Source of the DNA: Streptomyces sp. LS1784
GTDB taxonomy: Bacteria; Actinomycetota; Actinomycetes; Streptomycetales; Streptomycetaceae
Length of the DNA stretch: 38,982 nucleotides
Direction: 5' to 3'
NCBI RefSeq assembly: GCF_020103755.1
Contig: NZ_JAHSQD010000018.1
Location: 1-38,982, forward strand
Part shown: positions 18,576-26,879 of the stretch, piece by piece
Layout: each line of letters opens with the position of its first letter
How positions within the stretch are numbered: the first letter of the stretch is position 1
Program-made: the position numbers and the translations under genes
The notes under the pieces: generated by a model
Told to the model about the DNA's origin: nothing
The model's input: the letters and a program-made list of their open reading frames with translations, nothing else
The model's database searches: none

Positions 18576-19934
18576 ATGACCAAGAGCTGCATCGTCCAGT
18601 TGCCCTTCCCCTCCAGCCACGACCCCGACCCGAACCTGGCGCGCTACTACGACGACTACGACCGGCGCTTCCGGGCCCTGCTGCCCGAGTACTTCATCCC
18701 GGCCGACGGCCTGTGGGAGATGCCGCTGTGGGTCGCCCACCTGACCGCCCTGCTGAACACCGCGGGCCTCAACTCCGTCTTCCGCGACCTGTCCAGGACC
18801 CCGGCCGAGCCGGAGAACTGCGCCGAGCCGCTGCTGGACGCGACCACCCCCGGTGACCTGGTCCTGATGTCCCCGCTCGCCCAGAACCTCCGCCTCGCGC
18901 TGGAGGTGGCCAAGCGGCTGGAGCACGCCGGCCGGCGTGTCGTCCTCGGCGGGAACATGGCCCCGCTCGCCCCGGACGGCGCGGTGCACGCCGTGCACCG
19001 CGGCCAGCTCGACGCCACCTTCGTGCGCCGGCTCGTCGAACTCGCCGCCGGATCCGGCGGCAGCCTGGAGAAACCCCTGCTGCCAGGCCTGGTGTCCGAC
19101 CGGATCACCTGGGCGCCGGACTACCGCCACCTCGGCGGCTACCAGGGCCGGGTGCCGCTCCTGCGGCTCAACGCCAGTCACGGCTGCCTGTACCAGTGCT
19201 CGTTCTGCGGCGACGCCTGGAGCAAGCAGCTGACCCTGGTCGCCAAGGACGCGCTCGCCCAGGAGGTGGACGAGCTGACCACCCGCTTCCCGGACACCCG
19301 GCTCTTCTACATCGGCGACAAGACCTTCGGCCAGTCCCGCGAGGCGGTCGGCAACCTGCTGGACGTCTTCCGCGACCGCCCCGGCTACCGGTTCATCGTG
19401 CAGACCCACGTGATGCAGGTGAAGGAGTGGATCGTCGAGGCCATGCTCGAACTCGGCGTCGTCGCCGTGGAGCTCGGCTTCGAGTCGGCCGACTCGCAGA
19501 TGCTGAAGCGGCTCAACAAGCTCTCCCGCGGCCTGGACGACTACACTTCGAAGATCCGTCAACTCAGCGACGCGGGGCTGAAGATCGTCCTCAACATGAT
19601 GGGCGGCCTCGACGAGGAGACGGAGGCCGCGCACGGCCAGACCGTCACCTGGATGCGGGAGAACCAATCGGCGCTGTGGCTCTTCAACCTCTACAACTTC
19701 GTCCCGTACCCGCTCACCCCGGACTTCCCCAGGCTGCGCGAGCGCATCTTCAACTGGGACTTCGCCGACTGGCGGGAGGACGCCCCGGTCGTCTACCGGC
19801 CCCGGCACCTGTCCCCCGAGGACAGCTGGGACCTGTTCCAGGAGAAGATCGCCGCCGCGCACGACATCATCCGCGATCCGCTGCCCGTCGCCACACCCGC
19901 CGCGCCCCTCGCACCCGCCGCGCAGGAGAACTGA
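18576..19934 (+). CDS. Radical SAM enzyme with degenerate B12-like N-terminus
   Basis: A 452-residue radical SAM protein. The [4Fe-4S] motif is CLYQCSFC (C204, C208, C211), followed by the SAM-fold segments FYIGDKTFG, VAVELGFESAD and VLNMMGGLDEET. The first ~190 residues resemble the cobalamin-binding domain of class B enzymes (VVLGGNMAPLAPDG), but the DxHxxG cobalamin motif is absent, so B12 use is doubtful. GAAGG precedes the ATG by seven bases, and the stop is one base from the next start. It probably modifies the product of the neighbouring LanB-like ligase (methylation, cyclisation or other radical chemistry). The reaction cannot be told from sequence. Confidence 0.85.
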   Translation: MTKSCIVQLPFPSSHDPDPNLARYYDDYDRRFRALLPEYFIPADGLWEMPLWVAHLTALLNTAGLNSVFRDLSRTPAEPENCAEPLLDATTPGDLVLMSPLAQNLRLALEVAKRLEHAGRRVVLGGNMAPLAPDGAVHAVHRGQLDATFVRRLVELAAGSGGSLEKPLLPGLVSDRITWAPDYRHLGGYQGRVPLLRLNASHGCLYQCSFCGDAWSKQLTLVAKDALAQEVDELTTRFPDTRLFYIGDKTFGQSREAVGNLLDVFRDRPGYRFIVQTHVMQVKEWIVEAMLELGVVAVELGFESADSQMLKRLNKLSRGLDDYTSKIRQLSDAGLKIVLNMMGGLDEETEAAHGQTVTWMRENQSALWLFNLYNFVPYPLTPDFPRLRERIFNWDFADWREDAPVVYRPRHLSPEDSWDLFQEKIAAAHDIIRDPLPVATPAAPLAPAAQEN

Positions 19935-19935
19935 C

Positions 19936-21030
19936 ATGACCGAGCTCCCCGACTTCGAAGCGCTCCGGAACAGCGTCAAACCCGAGGACTTCGAGCAGGA
20001 CCCGCTGCCGGGCTGGGCCGGCGTCGGCACCCTCTTCGGCGCCCCCACCACCAGCGCCGACCAGGTGGACGTCGGCGAGCAGGGCTGGGTGGTGTCCGGC
20101 GTGCCCTTCGACGCCACCGCCAGCTCCCGGCCCGGCGCCGCGGAGGGGCCGCGGGCGATCCGCCAGGCGAGCCTGGTCTTCTCCAGCTACCTCACCAGCC
20201 TGGGCCAGTGGCGGATGCTGGACACCCGCACCGGGCAGACCTTCCGCTACCACGCGCCCCGCGTCGCCGACGCCGGCGACCTGCACATCTACCCGACGGA
20301 CACGGTGAAGACCTTCCAGGCCGTCGCCGCCGAGAGCCGCCGGCTGAGCCGGAACGCCCCGCGCCTGATCTTCCTCAACGGCGACCACTCCTGCACCTTC
20401 CCCACCTTCGCCGGCTTCCGCGCCGGACGGCTCGACCGCGGCGCCGGCCGGGTGGGGTTCATCAACATCGACCACCACTTCGACTTCGGCAACTGGAGCA
20501 CCCTGCACGGGCCGCTCTACCACGGCTCCAACTCCCGCCGGATCAGCGAGATCCCGCAGATGCGCCCGGAGGACATCGCCTTCGTCGGGGTGGGGGACGT
20601 CACCAAGTACGACCAGTTCCGCGGCCTGCTCGACAGCGGCTTCCACGTCGTGCCCGGCTCCCAGATCACCCGGGACGGCGCCGCCGCGGCCCTGCGCCCG
20701 GTGATCGAGGAGCTCGGCTCGCGCTGCGACACGGTCTACGTCTCCCTCGACATCGACGTGCTCGACAGCGCCGCGGCGACCGGCACCGGGCACGTCACCA
20801 TGGGCGGCATCGGCATCGGCGACCTCCTCGACGTCTACGAGGAGCTGCGGGCGCTGCCCGTCGGCGCCGTCGACATCGCCGAGATCGCGCCCCGCTACGA
20901 CCCGTCCGGCGGCACCGCGCAGATCGCCGCCCGGCTGCTCTTCGAGTTCCTGTTCCGCACCGAGGGAGCCCCGGCCGAACTCGCGCCCTGGGCCCCCGCC
21001 GCCCCCTCCGCACCCCTGGAGCACCGGTGA
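19936..21030 (+). CDS. Ureohydrolase-fold protein (arginase/agmatinase family)
   Basis: A 364-residue member of the arginase/agmatinase superfamily, whose members use two manganese or nickel ions to hydrolyse guanidino groups. All six expected metal ligands are present: H151 in NGDHS, D179, H181 and D183 in NIDHHFDFG, and D272 and D274 in SLDIDVLD. The C-terminal EIAPRYDPSGGTAQIAARLLFE is typical. Two positions differ from common members: DHHFD replaces DAHxD and NGDHS replaces GGDHS. The place inside a ligase/radical-SAM operon argues against general arginine catabolism. A guanidino group on the pathway intermediate is a plausible substrate, as in the RiPP peptide arginase OspR (inference). 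AGGAGA precedes the ATG, and its stop overlaps the next start (GTGA). Confidence 0.85.
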   Translation: MTELPDFEALRNSVKPEDFEQDPLPGWAGVGTLFGAPTTSADQVDVGEQGWVVSGVPFDATASSRPGAAEGPRAIRQASLVFSSYLTSLGQWRMLDTRTGQTFRYHAPRVADAGDLHIYPTDTVKTFQAVAAESRRLSRNAPRLIFLNGDHSCTFPTFAGFRAGRLDRGAGRVGFINIDHHFDFGNWSTLHGPLYHGSNSRRISEIPQMRPEDIAFVGVGDVTKYDQFRGLLDSGFHVVPGSQITRDGAAAALRPVIEELGSRCDTVYVSLDIDVLDSAAATGTGHVTMGGIGIGDLLDVYEELRALPVGAVDIAEIAPRYDPSGGTAQIAARLLFEFLFRTEGAPAELAPWAPAAPSAPLEHR

Positions 21031-22079
21031 GATTCACGCCCCACGAAGCGCAGTTCGACTGTACCCCGCTGGTCTCCGGCGCCCCGGCCGAGCGTGAGCG
21101 GGCGCTGGACGCGCTCGCCACCGAGGCCGTCGAGGTCATCCACCGGGTCGGCTACGCGGTCTTCCGGATCGGCCGGCTCCGGCTGGGCGTCGAGGACAGC
21201 CGCCGGCTGTCCACCGGCATCGTCGAGCGCGTGCGCACCGCACTGATCGCCCGCGGCGCCCCCGAGCGGATGCGCCTTGAGGTCGACAGGGCGCAGCAGA
21301 CCTACGTGCCCGAGGGCTACACCACCCGGACCCTGCTGCCCCACCACGACGGCCAGCACTGCTCGTACCTGACGCCCAGCCTCCAGGACGCCCCCGACTG
21401 GGACCCGTCCCGGCGCACCTACGGCGACTCCGGGTACACCACCACCCCCGCGCACAAGATGTACCAGGGCATCTTCCTGCCGGAGGTCGGCGAGGGGCTG
21501 AGCGTCACCACGTACTACGACTGGCTCGGCGTGATCGACGACGTGCTGGAGCGGCGCGGCATCGACCGGGGGGCCGACCCCGCGGCCACCGCGGCCCGCT
21601 GGCTCGGCGACAACCTGCGCCGCGGCCTGGAGCGCCAGCCGGAGCACGGCTGCGCCTACCCCTCGGTGGGCGCGATGCTCGGGCTGGAGGAGCCGCTCTG
21701 GCACGGCCTGTCCTTCCACCACAGCGAGGCGGTGCTGACCAAGGAGGAGCGCCGGCGCTTCCCCACCGCCGTGCCGCTGGCCGACAGCTGTGCGTGCGGC
21801 GAGTGCCGGGGCGAGGCGGCCCGGCTGTTCTGCCACCAGGTGCTCATGGCCACCGGCCTGACCTGGGCGCAGTTCCGACGCCGCTGGGAGGTCCTCGCCC
21901 CGGGCGAGCACTGCGACCTCCTGCTCGGCCACAACCTCACCATGCTGCACGGCGGCCTGGCCGGCGGTGCGGGGCGGATCATCGAGCCGCTCTGCCTGGT
22001 CGTGGACGACCCGTCCGGCCCCGAGTACGAACGCTGGCTGGCCGCCTCCTGGCGGCGCACCCTGCCCGGAGCCCGCTGA
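21027..22079 (+). CDS. Putative Fe(II)/2-oxoglutarate oxygenase with CxCxxC knuckle
   Basis: A 350-residue protein I do not recognise by overall family. It shows the pattern of a non-haem iron/2-oxoglutarate oxygenase: H106 and D108 in LLPHHDGQHCSYL, then a distal H308 in LTMLHGG with R317 in GRIIEPLCLV nine residues later, the usual spacing for the 2OG-binding arginine in TauD-like enzymes. Between them is a cysteine cluster, C255-A-C257-G-E-C260, followed by FCHQ, which could bind zinc. The GTG start overlaps the previous stop and its own stop overlaps the next ATG. In context it would hydroxylate or desaturate the operon's intermediate. The assignment rests on motif spacing only. Confidence 0.55.
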   Translation: MRFTPHEAQFDCTPLVSGAPAERERALDALATEAVEVIHRVGYAVFRIGRLRLGVEDSRRLSTGIVERVRTALIARGAPERMRLEVDRAQQTYVPEGYTTRTLLPHHDGQHCSYLTPSLQDAPDWDPSRRTYGDSGYTTTPAHKMYQGIFLPEVGEGLSVTTYYDWLGVIDDVLERRGIDRGADPAATAARWLGDNLRRGLERQPEHGCAYPSVGAMLGLEEPLWHGLSFHHSEAVLTKEERRRFPTAVPLADSCACGECRGEAARLFCHQVLMATGLTWAQFRRRWEVLAPGEHCDLLLGHNLTMLHGGLAGGAGRIIEPLCLVVDDPSGPEYERWLAASWRRTLPGAR

Positions 22080-23023
22080 TGCGGGGGGCGCCCGCCACCC
22101 TGGCCACCCCGGTCGACCTGCACCTGCACACCCGGCACTCGGACGGGGACGAGGCGCCGGCCGAACTGGCCCGGCGGTGCATCGGGGCCGGCCTGCGGGT
22201 GGCCGCCGTGACGGACCACAACACCGTCGCGGGCGTCGCCGCCTTCGAGCGGGCCGCCGGCGGGCGCCTCACCGTGGTACCGGCCTGCGAGATCACCACC
22301 ACCTGGCGCGGCGAGGAGACCCACTGCCTGGCCTACTTCGTCGACCCCGGCGACGAACGGTTCCGGCAGCGGATCGGGCGCGTCCACGACGCCGAACTGG
22401 CCTGGTGGCACACCTGGACCGACCGGGCACACGCCCTCGGCGTGCCGCTCGACCACGCGGACGTCGAGCGGCGCATCGGCGGCGACCGGGTGGCCTACGT
22501 CAACGACTACCTGGCCCTGCTGCTGGAGGCGGCCGCCGGCGACCCGCGGTTCGCCCCGTACGGCGAGGGCGACGACCGGTTCGCCCGCTTCATCGCCGAC
22601 TGGTGCCGGCCCGGCCGGCCGCTGCACGTCGAACACCCGGTCAACCCCGGCCTGGTGGAGGTGCTGTCCTGGATCGAGCAGGCGGGCGGGGTCGCCGTCC
22701 TCGCCCACCCCGGGCCGCTCACCGCCGGCCTGGACGCCCCGCGGTGCGCGGCGCTGCTGGAGCCGCTGCGCGCGGCCGGCCTGGCCGGGCTGGAGGTGTG
22801 GACGAGCTGGCACACCCCGGCCGACAGCACCCGGCTCGCCGAGGCGGCCGAGCGGCTCGGCCTGGTCTCCACCGCCGGGTCCGACTACCACGGGGTGCGG
22901 GTCAAGCCCTGGGCGCCGCGCCCCGGCCTGCTGCCCGCGCTCCCCGCCGATCCGCTCGCCGTCCTGGACGCCCTGCACGACCGCCGTCCTCCCGTCCCTG
23001 CGACTTCCCAGGTGAGGCTGTGA
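22079..23023 (+). CDS. PHP-domain metal-dependent phosphoesterase
   Basis: A 314-residue PHP (polymerase and histidinol phosphatase) domain protein of the TrpH/YciV-like group. Metal-binding motifs are all visible: DLHLHTRHSDGD near residue 12, VTDHNTVAG, the Glu in ACEITTTW, the His in HVEHP, LAHPGPL and the C-terminal GSDYHG. Family members hydrolyse phosphate esters such as 3',5'-nucleoside bisphosphates; some act as amidohydrolases. In an operon built on aminoacyl-tRNA chemistry it could process a nucleotide, a phosphorylated intermediate or a leader fragment, but this is inference. The ATG overlaps the previous stop (TGATG) and the end overlaps the second LanB-like gene. Confidence 0.82.
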   Translation: MRGAPATLATPVDLHLHTRHSDGDEAPAELARRCIGAGLRVAAVTDHNTVAGVAAFERAAGGRLTVVPACEITTTWRGEETHCLAYFVDPGDERFRQRIGRVHDAELAWWHTWTDRAHALGVPLDHADVERRIGGDRVAYVNDYLALLLEAAAGDPRFAPYGEGDDRFARFIADWCRPGRPLHVEHPVNPGLVEVLSWIEQAGGVAVLAHPGPLTAGLDAPRCAALLEPLRAAGLAGLEVWTSWHTPADSTRLAEAAERLGLVSTAGSDYHGVRVKPWAPRPGLLPALPADPLAVLDALHDRRPPVPATSQVRL

Positions 23024-25632
23024 CCACCGTCAACGACCCCCGGACCACCACCGACCCCGGTGTGCGCGTCGCCTGGCAGCTCGCGCCGGTCGTCGTGCTC
23101 CGCCAGGCCGGCTTCCCGATGGAGCTGCTCGCGCCCCTGGCGGACCCGGCCGCCGCCGAAGAGGCCCGCGAACTCGTCGCCCAGGGGCGGCAACTGAAGG
23201 CGCTGGCCGACGAGTTCAAGGCCACCCTGCGCCGGCACCCGGTGCCCGGCGCCGCCAGGCTGTCCTCCCCCGCCGGCTTCCTGCTGCCCGTCCCCGAGCC
23301 CGACCTGGCCACCGCGGCCGCCGCCGTCCCCGCCGAGGCGGCCGCCGCCCTGCGCACCTACCAGGACGCCGCCCGGCGGTTCGCCGAGGAGCAGGCCCGG
23401 TTCGCCGCCCGGCACCAGGAGCGCCTCGACCGGGCCGGGGCCGCCGTGGTCGCGGCCTTCGGCGACGAACGCCTGCGGCAGGTCCTGCTGCTCTCCAACG
23501 ACTCCGCCTACCCCACCTTCGCCGCCTGGCTCGACGGCTTCGACGGCTCGACCGGCCGGCGCACCCGCAAGATGACCGACCTGCTCACCATGTACCTCCA
23601 GCGGGTCACCACCAAGAACGAGACCCACTCGCACTTCGGCCCCTTCACCCCCGGCCGGGTCGGCACGGCCCCCGGCATCACCTGGTCCGGCGAGCGGGAG
23701 CTCGAACGGCGGGCGCTGTTCAGCCACTGGGCCGCCGAGAAGCTCGCCCAGAGCGCCGCCGCCGTCCCCGGCCTGCTCGACCACGCCCGGCCCCGTCGCC
23801 GCCCGCTGTCCTTCCTGCGCGACGGCCGGATCGACCTGTACGCCTTCACCACCCGCGACGGCCTGGACACCGACTGGGACTTCCGGCACCTCGGCGGGCG
23901 GCCGGTGGAACCGTACGAGGCCTGGCTGTGGCAGCACTGCGACGGCGAACGCACCCTGCGCGAACTGCGGCAGGCCTGGCAGGACGAGCTGCGCTGCCCC
24001 GTCCCCTTCGACCGGGTCCTCGCCGAACTCGCCGACCGCGAATGGGTGGTCGTCGAGTTCGAGATCCCGATCGGCGACCACCGGCCGCTGGCCGCCCTGC
24101 GCGAGCAGCTGCTCGCCGCCCCCGCCGAACCGGCCGCCCCGCTGCTCACCGCGATCGACGGCTTCGAGGCGGACCTGACCCGCTTCGCCCGGCTGCCGCT
24201 GCCCGAGCGCGCGGCCGCGCTCGCCGAGACCAAGGCCCGGTTCGAGCAGCTGACCAAAGGCCCCGCCAACCGCAACAGCGGCCTGCACTACGCCGACCGC
24301 AGCATCCTGTTCGAGGAGGCCCGCGGCCGCCCGGCCGACCTCACCGTCGGCCCGGACCTCGCCCGCTTCATCACGGACGAGCTGTCCATCGTGTACGAGA
24401 CCGTGCTGGCCGGCCCGCGCCTGCGGATGCGGCGCGAACTGGTCATCCTCACCCGGTGGGTGGCCGAGCGGTTCGGGCCCGGCGTCGAGATCCCGCTGGA
24501 CGTGCTCTACGCCGAGTTCTTCCGCGACCGGGAGGCCATCGCCCGGGAGTGCCTCGCCGTCGAGGCCGAACTCGCCGAACTGGACCGGGCGATCGGCGCG
24601 GCCCTGCTCGGCGAGGCCGCGACGGACCCGGACCGCTCCGAGGTCGTGGTGGACCGGGAGCGGATGGCGGCCGTCCTCGCCACCCAGCCGAGCAGCCCGC
24701 CGGCGGTCTGCGACCCGGACATCCTGTTCGCCGCGAAGAGCCGGGAGGACCTGGCCGAGGGCCGGTTCACCGCCGTCATCGGCGACTGCCACGCGGTGCG
24801 GGAGGTCATCACCCACACCAGCTTCGGCCCACTGATCCAGGAGCACACCCCCGAACTGCTCTCCGAGGTGTACCGCGGCTACCAGTCCCTGCTCGCGGAC
24901 GACGAGGTGCTCGCCAACCTGTCCCGCGGCCACCCCGACAAGTCCTCCACCCAACTCGTCTACCCCTGCCACGACCTGGAGGTCTACGGCCGCTCCGCGC
25001 AGTCCCGCGACCGGGTGCTGCAGCCCTCCCAGCTGTACCTGGTGCTGCGCGGTGACCGGCTGGAGCTGCGCGCCCACGGCGTCGAGGGCCGGCTGCGCCT
25101 GATGGCGCCCCCGGCCGGCGGCCCGAGCATCCGGCAGGACCCGCTCTCCCCGTTCGCCTTCCCCCGCCACTTCGGCGGCGCCGGACTGGACGCCCCCGAC
25201 CTGGCGCACATCCCGCGCATCCGCTGCGGCCGCGTCGTGCTGCAGCGCGAGACCTGGCGCATCCCCGCCGCCCGGCTGCGCGACACCACCGCCCTCGGCC
25301 GGCAGAAGGGCCGGGACGACGCCGCGCAGTTCGTCGCCGCCTGCCGGCTGCGCGCCGAGCACCGGCTGCCCCGGCACGTCTTCGTCAAGGTCCCCGGTGA
25401 GCCGAAGCCGGTCTACGTCGACTGGGAGTCCCCGCTGCTGGTGCGCCAGCTCGGCCGGCTGGCCGCCAAGACCGAGGGCACCCTGGAGATCTCCGAGATG
25501 CTGCCCGCCCCCGACCAGCGCTGGCTGGACGTGGACGGCCACCGCTACACCAGCGAACTGCGCTGCGCCGTCTTCTCGGCGGGGCAGGGCGGTTCGGCGT
25601 GGCAGGGCCCCGCCGCGGAGCCGCGCGGGTGA
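23020..25632 (+). CDS. LanB-like tRNA-dependent ligase (PEARL-like), copy 2
   Basis: An 870-residue paralogue of the first LanB-like protein in the operon, collinear over the whole length. Shared landmarks are QRVTTKNETHSHFGPF (K199), HYADRSILFEEA near 423, PSIRQDPLSPFAFPRHFGG, IPRIRCGRVVL and KPVYVDWESPLL with SELRCAVFSA at the end. It likewise lacks a visible elimination domain. The N-terminal ~40 residues and the lysine/arginine-rich regions differ between copies, so the two probably transfer different amino acids or act on successive intermediates (inference). AGGTGAGG lies just before the GTG, which overlaps the PHP stop. The next gene overlaps its end by GTGA. Confidence 0.75.
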   Translation: MTTVNDPRTTTDPGVRVAWQLAPVVVLRQAGFPMELLAPLADPAAAEEARELVAQGRQLKALADEFKATLRRHPVPGAARLSSPAGFLLPVPEPDLATAAAAVPAEAAAALRTYQDAARRFAEEQARFAARHQERLDRAGAAVVAAFGDERLRQVLLLSNDSAYPTFAAWLDGFDGSTGRRTRKMTDLLTMYLQRVTTKNETHSHFGPFTPGRVGTAPGITWSGERELERRALFSHWAAEKLAQSAAAVPGLLDHARPRRRPLSFLRDGRIDLYAFTTRDGLDTDWDFRHLGGRPVEPYEAWLWQHCDGERTLRELRQAWQDELRCPVPFDRVLAELADREWVVVEFEIPIGDHRPLAALREQLLAAPAEPAAPLLTAIDGFEADLTRFARLPLPERAAALAETKARFEQLTKGPANRNSGLHYADRSILFEEARGRPADLTVGPDLARFITDELSIVYETVLAGPRLRMRRELVILTRWVAERFGPGVEIPLDVLYAEFFRDREAIARECLAVEAELAELDRAIGAALLGEAATDPDRSEVVVDRERMAAVLATQPSSPPAVCDPDILFAAKSREDLAEGRFTAVIGDCHAVREVITHTSFGPLIQEHTPELLSEVYRGYQSLLADDEVLANLSRGHPDKSSTQLVYPCHDLEVYGRSAQSRDRVLQPSQLYLVLRGDRLELRAHGVEGRLRLMAPPAGGPSIRQDPLSPFAFPRHFGGAGLDAPDLAHIPRIRCGRVVLQRETWRIPAARLRDTTALGRQKGRDDAAQFVAACRLRAEHRLPRHVFVKVPGEPKPVYVDWESPLLVRQLGRLAAKTEGTLEISEMLPAPDQRWLDVDGHRYTSELRCAVFSAGQGGSAWQGPAAEPRG

Positions 25633-26879
25633 GCACCGACACCACCGTTTGCCCCGTCTCCGGCTACCACCGGGTCATCGGCGCCGCGGCCTCCTCCGCG
25701 GTCGGCGACGGCATGCGCTTCGCCGCGCTGCCGCTGCTGTCCACCGCGGTGCTGCACGACGCCTTCCAGGTGTCCGCGGTCACCGCGGCGACCACCGTGC
25801 CCTGGCTGCTGTTCGCCCTGCCCGCCGGGGCGTACGCCGACCGCTTCGAGCGGCGCCTGCTGATGGTCCTCGCCGACCTGCTGCGCGCCGCGGTGCTGGT
25901 CCTCACCGTCGTGCTGCTCGCCGCCGACCGGCTGACCTTCTGGCCGCTGCTCACCGCCGCGTTCCTGCTGGGCGTCGGCGAGGTGCTGTTCGACTGCGCG
26001 TCCTTCGCGCTGCTGCCGAGCGTCGTCCCCAAGGAGCGGCTGGAGTCGGCGAACGGCCGGCTCTTCGCCGTCCAGACCGTCGGCCGCGACCTGCTCGGGC
26101 AGGTCGTCGGCGGCGTGCTGTTCACGGTGGGCCGGGCGGTGCCGCTGCTGCTCGACGCGGTCTCCTTCCTGGTCTCCGCGGCACTGCTGCGCGGCGTGCG
26201 CGGGCCCGCACCCGAGCCCGGGACCGCGCCGCCCGCCGAAAAGCCCCGGCTCCTGGCCGACATCCGCGAGGGCGTGGCGCTGGTGCTGCGCGACCCGCTG
26301 CTGCGCGCCCTGACCGTCTCCGCCGGCGTCATCAACGCCGTGTACCTGGGGCAGATCGCCGTCTTCGTCATCCTGGTGCGCGACGTGCTGGAGCTCCCGG
26401 ACTCCGCGTACGGGGCACTGCTGGCCGCCGGCGCGATCGGCGGCGTGGTCGGCAGCACGGTCGCGAGCCGGCTGACCACGGCGATCGGCCGGGTCCCCGC
26501 GCTGGTCGGCAACCTGGCCCTGATGGGCGTCGCGGGCCTGGCGGTGGGGGCGAGCGACCGGGTGTGGGTGGTCACCGTCGCCTACTGCCTCACCGGCTTC
26601 GCCCTGATGGTCTGGAACGTCGTCGCCGTATCGCTGCGCCAGACGATCATCCCGGACCGGATGCTCGGCCGGGCCACCGGCGTCTACCGGCTGTTCGCCT
26701 GGGGCGCGATGCCCCTCGGCGCGCTGGTCTTCGGCCGGGTGAGCGCCTCGGCCGGCCCGCGCGCCGCCTTCGCCCTCGGCGGCGTGGTCACCCTGCTGAC
26801 CTGCCTGCCGATCGCCTACGCCCTGCTGAGGGACAGCAGGGTGACCGACCGTCGCAAGACTCCCGAGGATGCACCATGA
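25629..26879 (+). CDS. MFS efflux transporter
   Basis: A 416-residue major facilitator of the MFS_3/EntS-like group, with hydrophobic segments for about 12 helices and the loop signature PAGAYADRFERRLLM. It is the likely exporter of the operon's product. The GTG start overlaps the stop of the second LanB-like gene (GTGA) and its stop overlaps the kinase start (ATGA), so it is cotranslated with both. Substrate is inferred from context. Confidence 0.88.
   Translation: MSTDTTVCPVSGYHRVIGAAASSAVGDGMRFAALPLLSTAVLHDAFQVSAVTAATTVPWLLFALPAGAYADRFERRLLMVLADLLRAAVLVLTVVLLAADRLTFWPLLTAAFLLGVGEVLFDCASFALLPSVVPKERLESANGRLFAVQTVGRDLLGQVVGGVLFTVGRAVPLLLDAVSFLVSAALLRGVRGPAPEPGTAPPAEKPRLLADIREGVALVLRDPLLRALTVSAGVINAVYLGQIAVFVILVRDVLELPDSAYGALLAAGAIGGVVGSTVASRLTTAIGRVPALVGNLALMGVAGLAVGASDRVWVVTVAYCLTGFALMVWNVVAVSLRQTIIPDRMLGRATGVYRLFAWGAMPLGALVFGRVSASAGPRAAFALGGVVTLLTCLPIAYALLRDSRVTDRRKTPEDAP

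Noticed and set aside
18576..19934. A cobalamin-dependent radical SAM methyltransferase
   Set aside because: The N-terminal domain looks B12-like but lacks the DxHxxG motif, so cobalamin use cannot be claimed.
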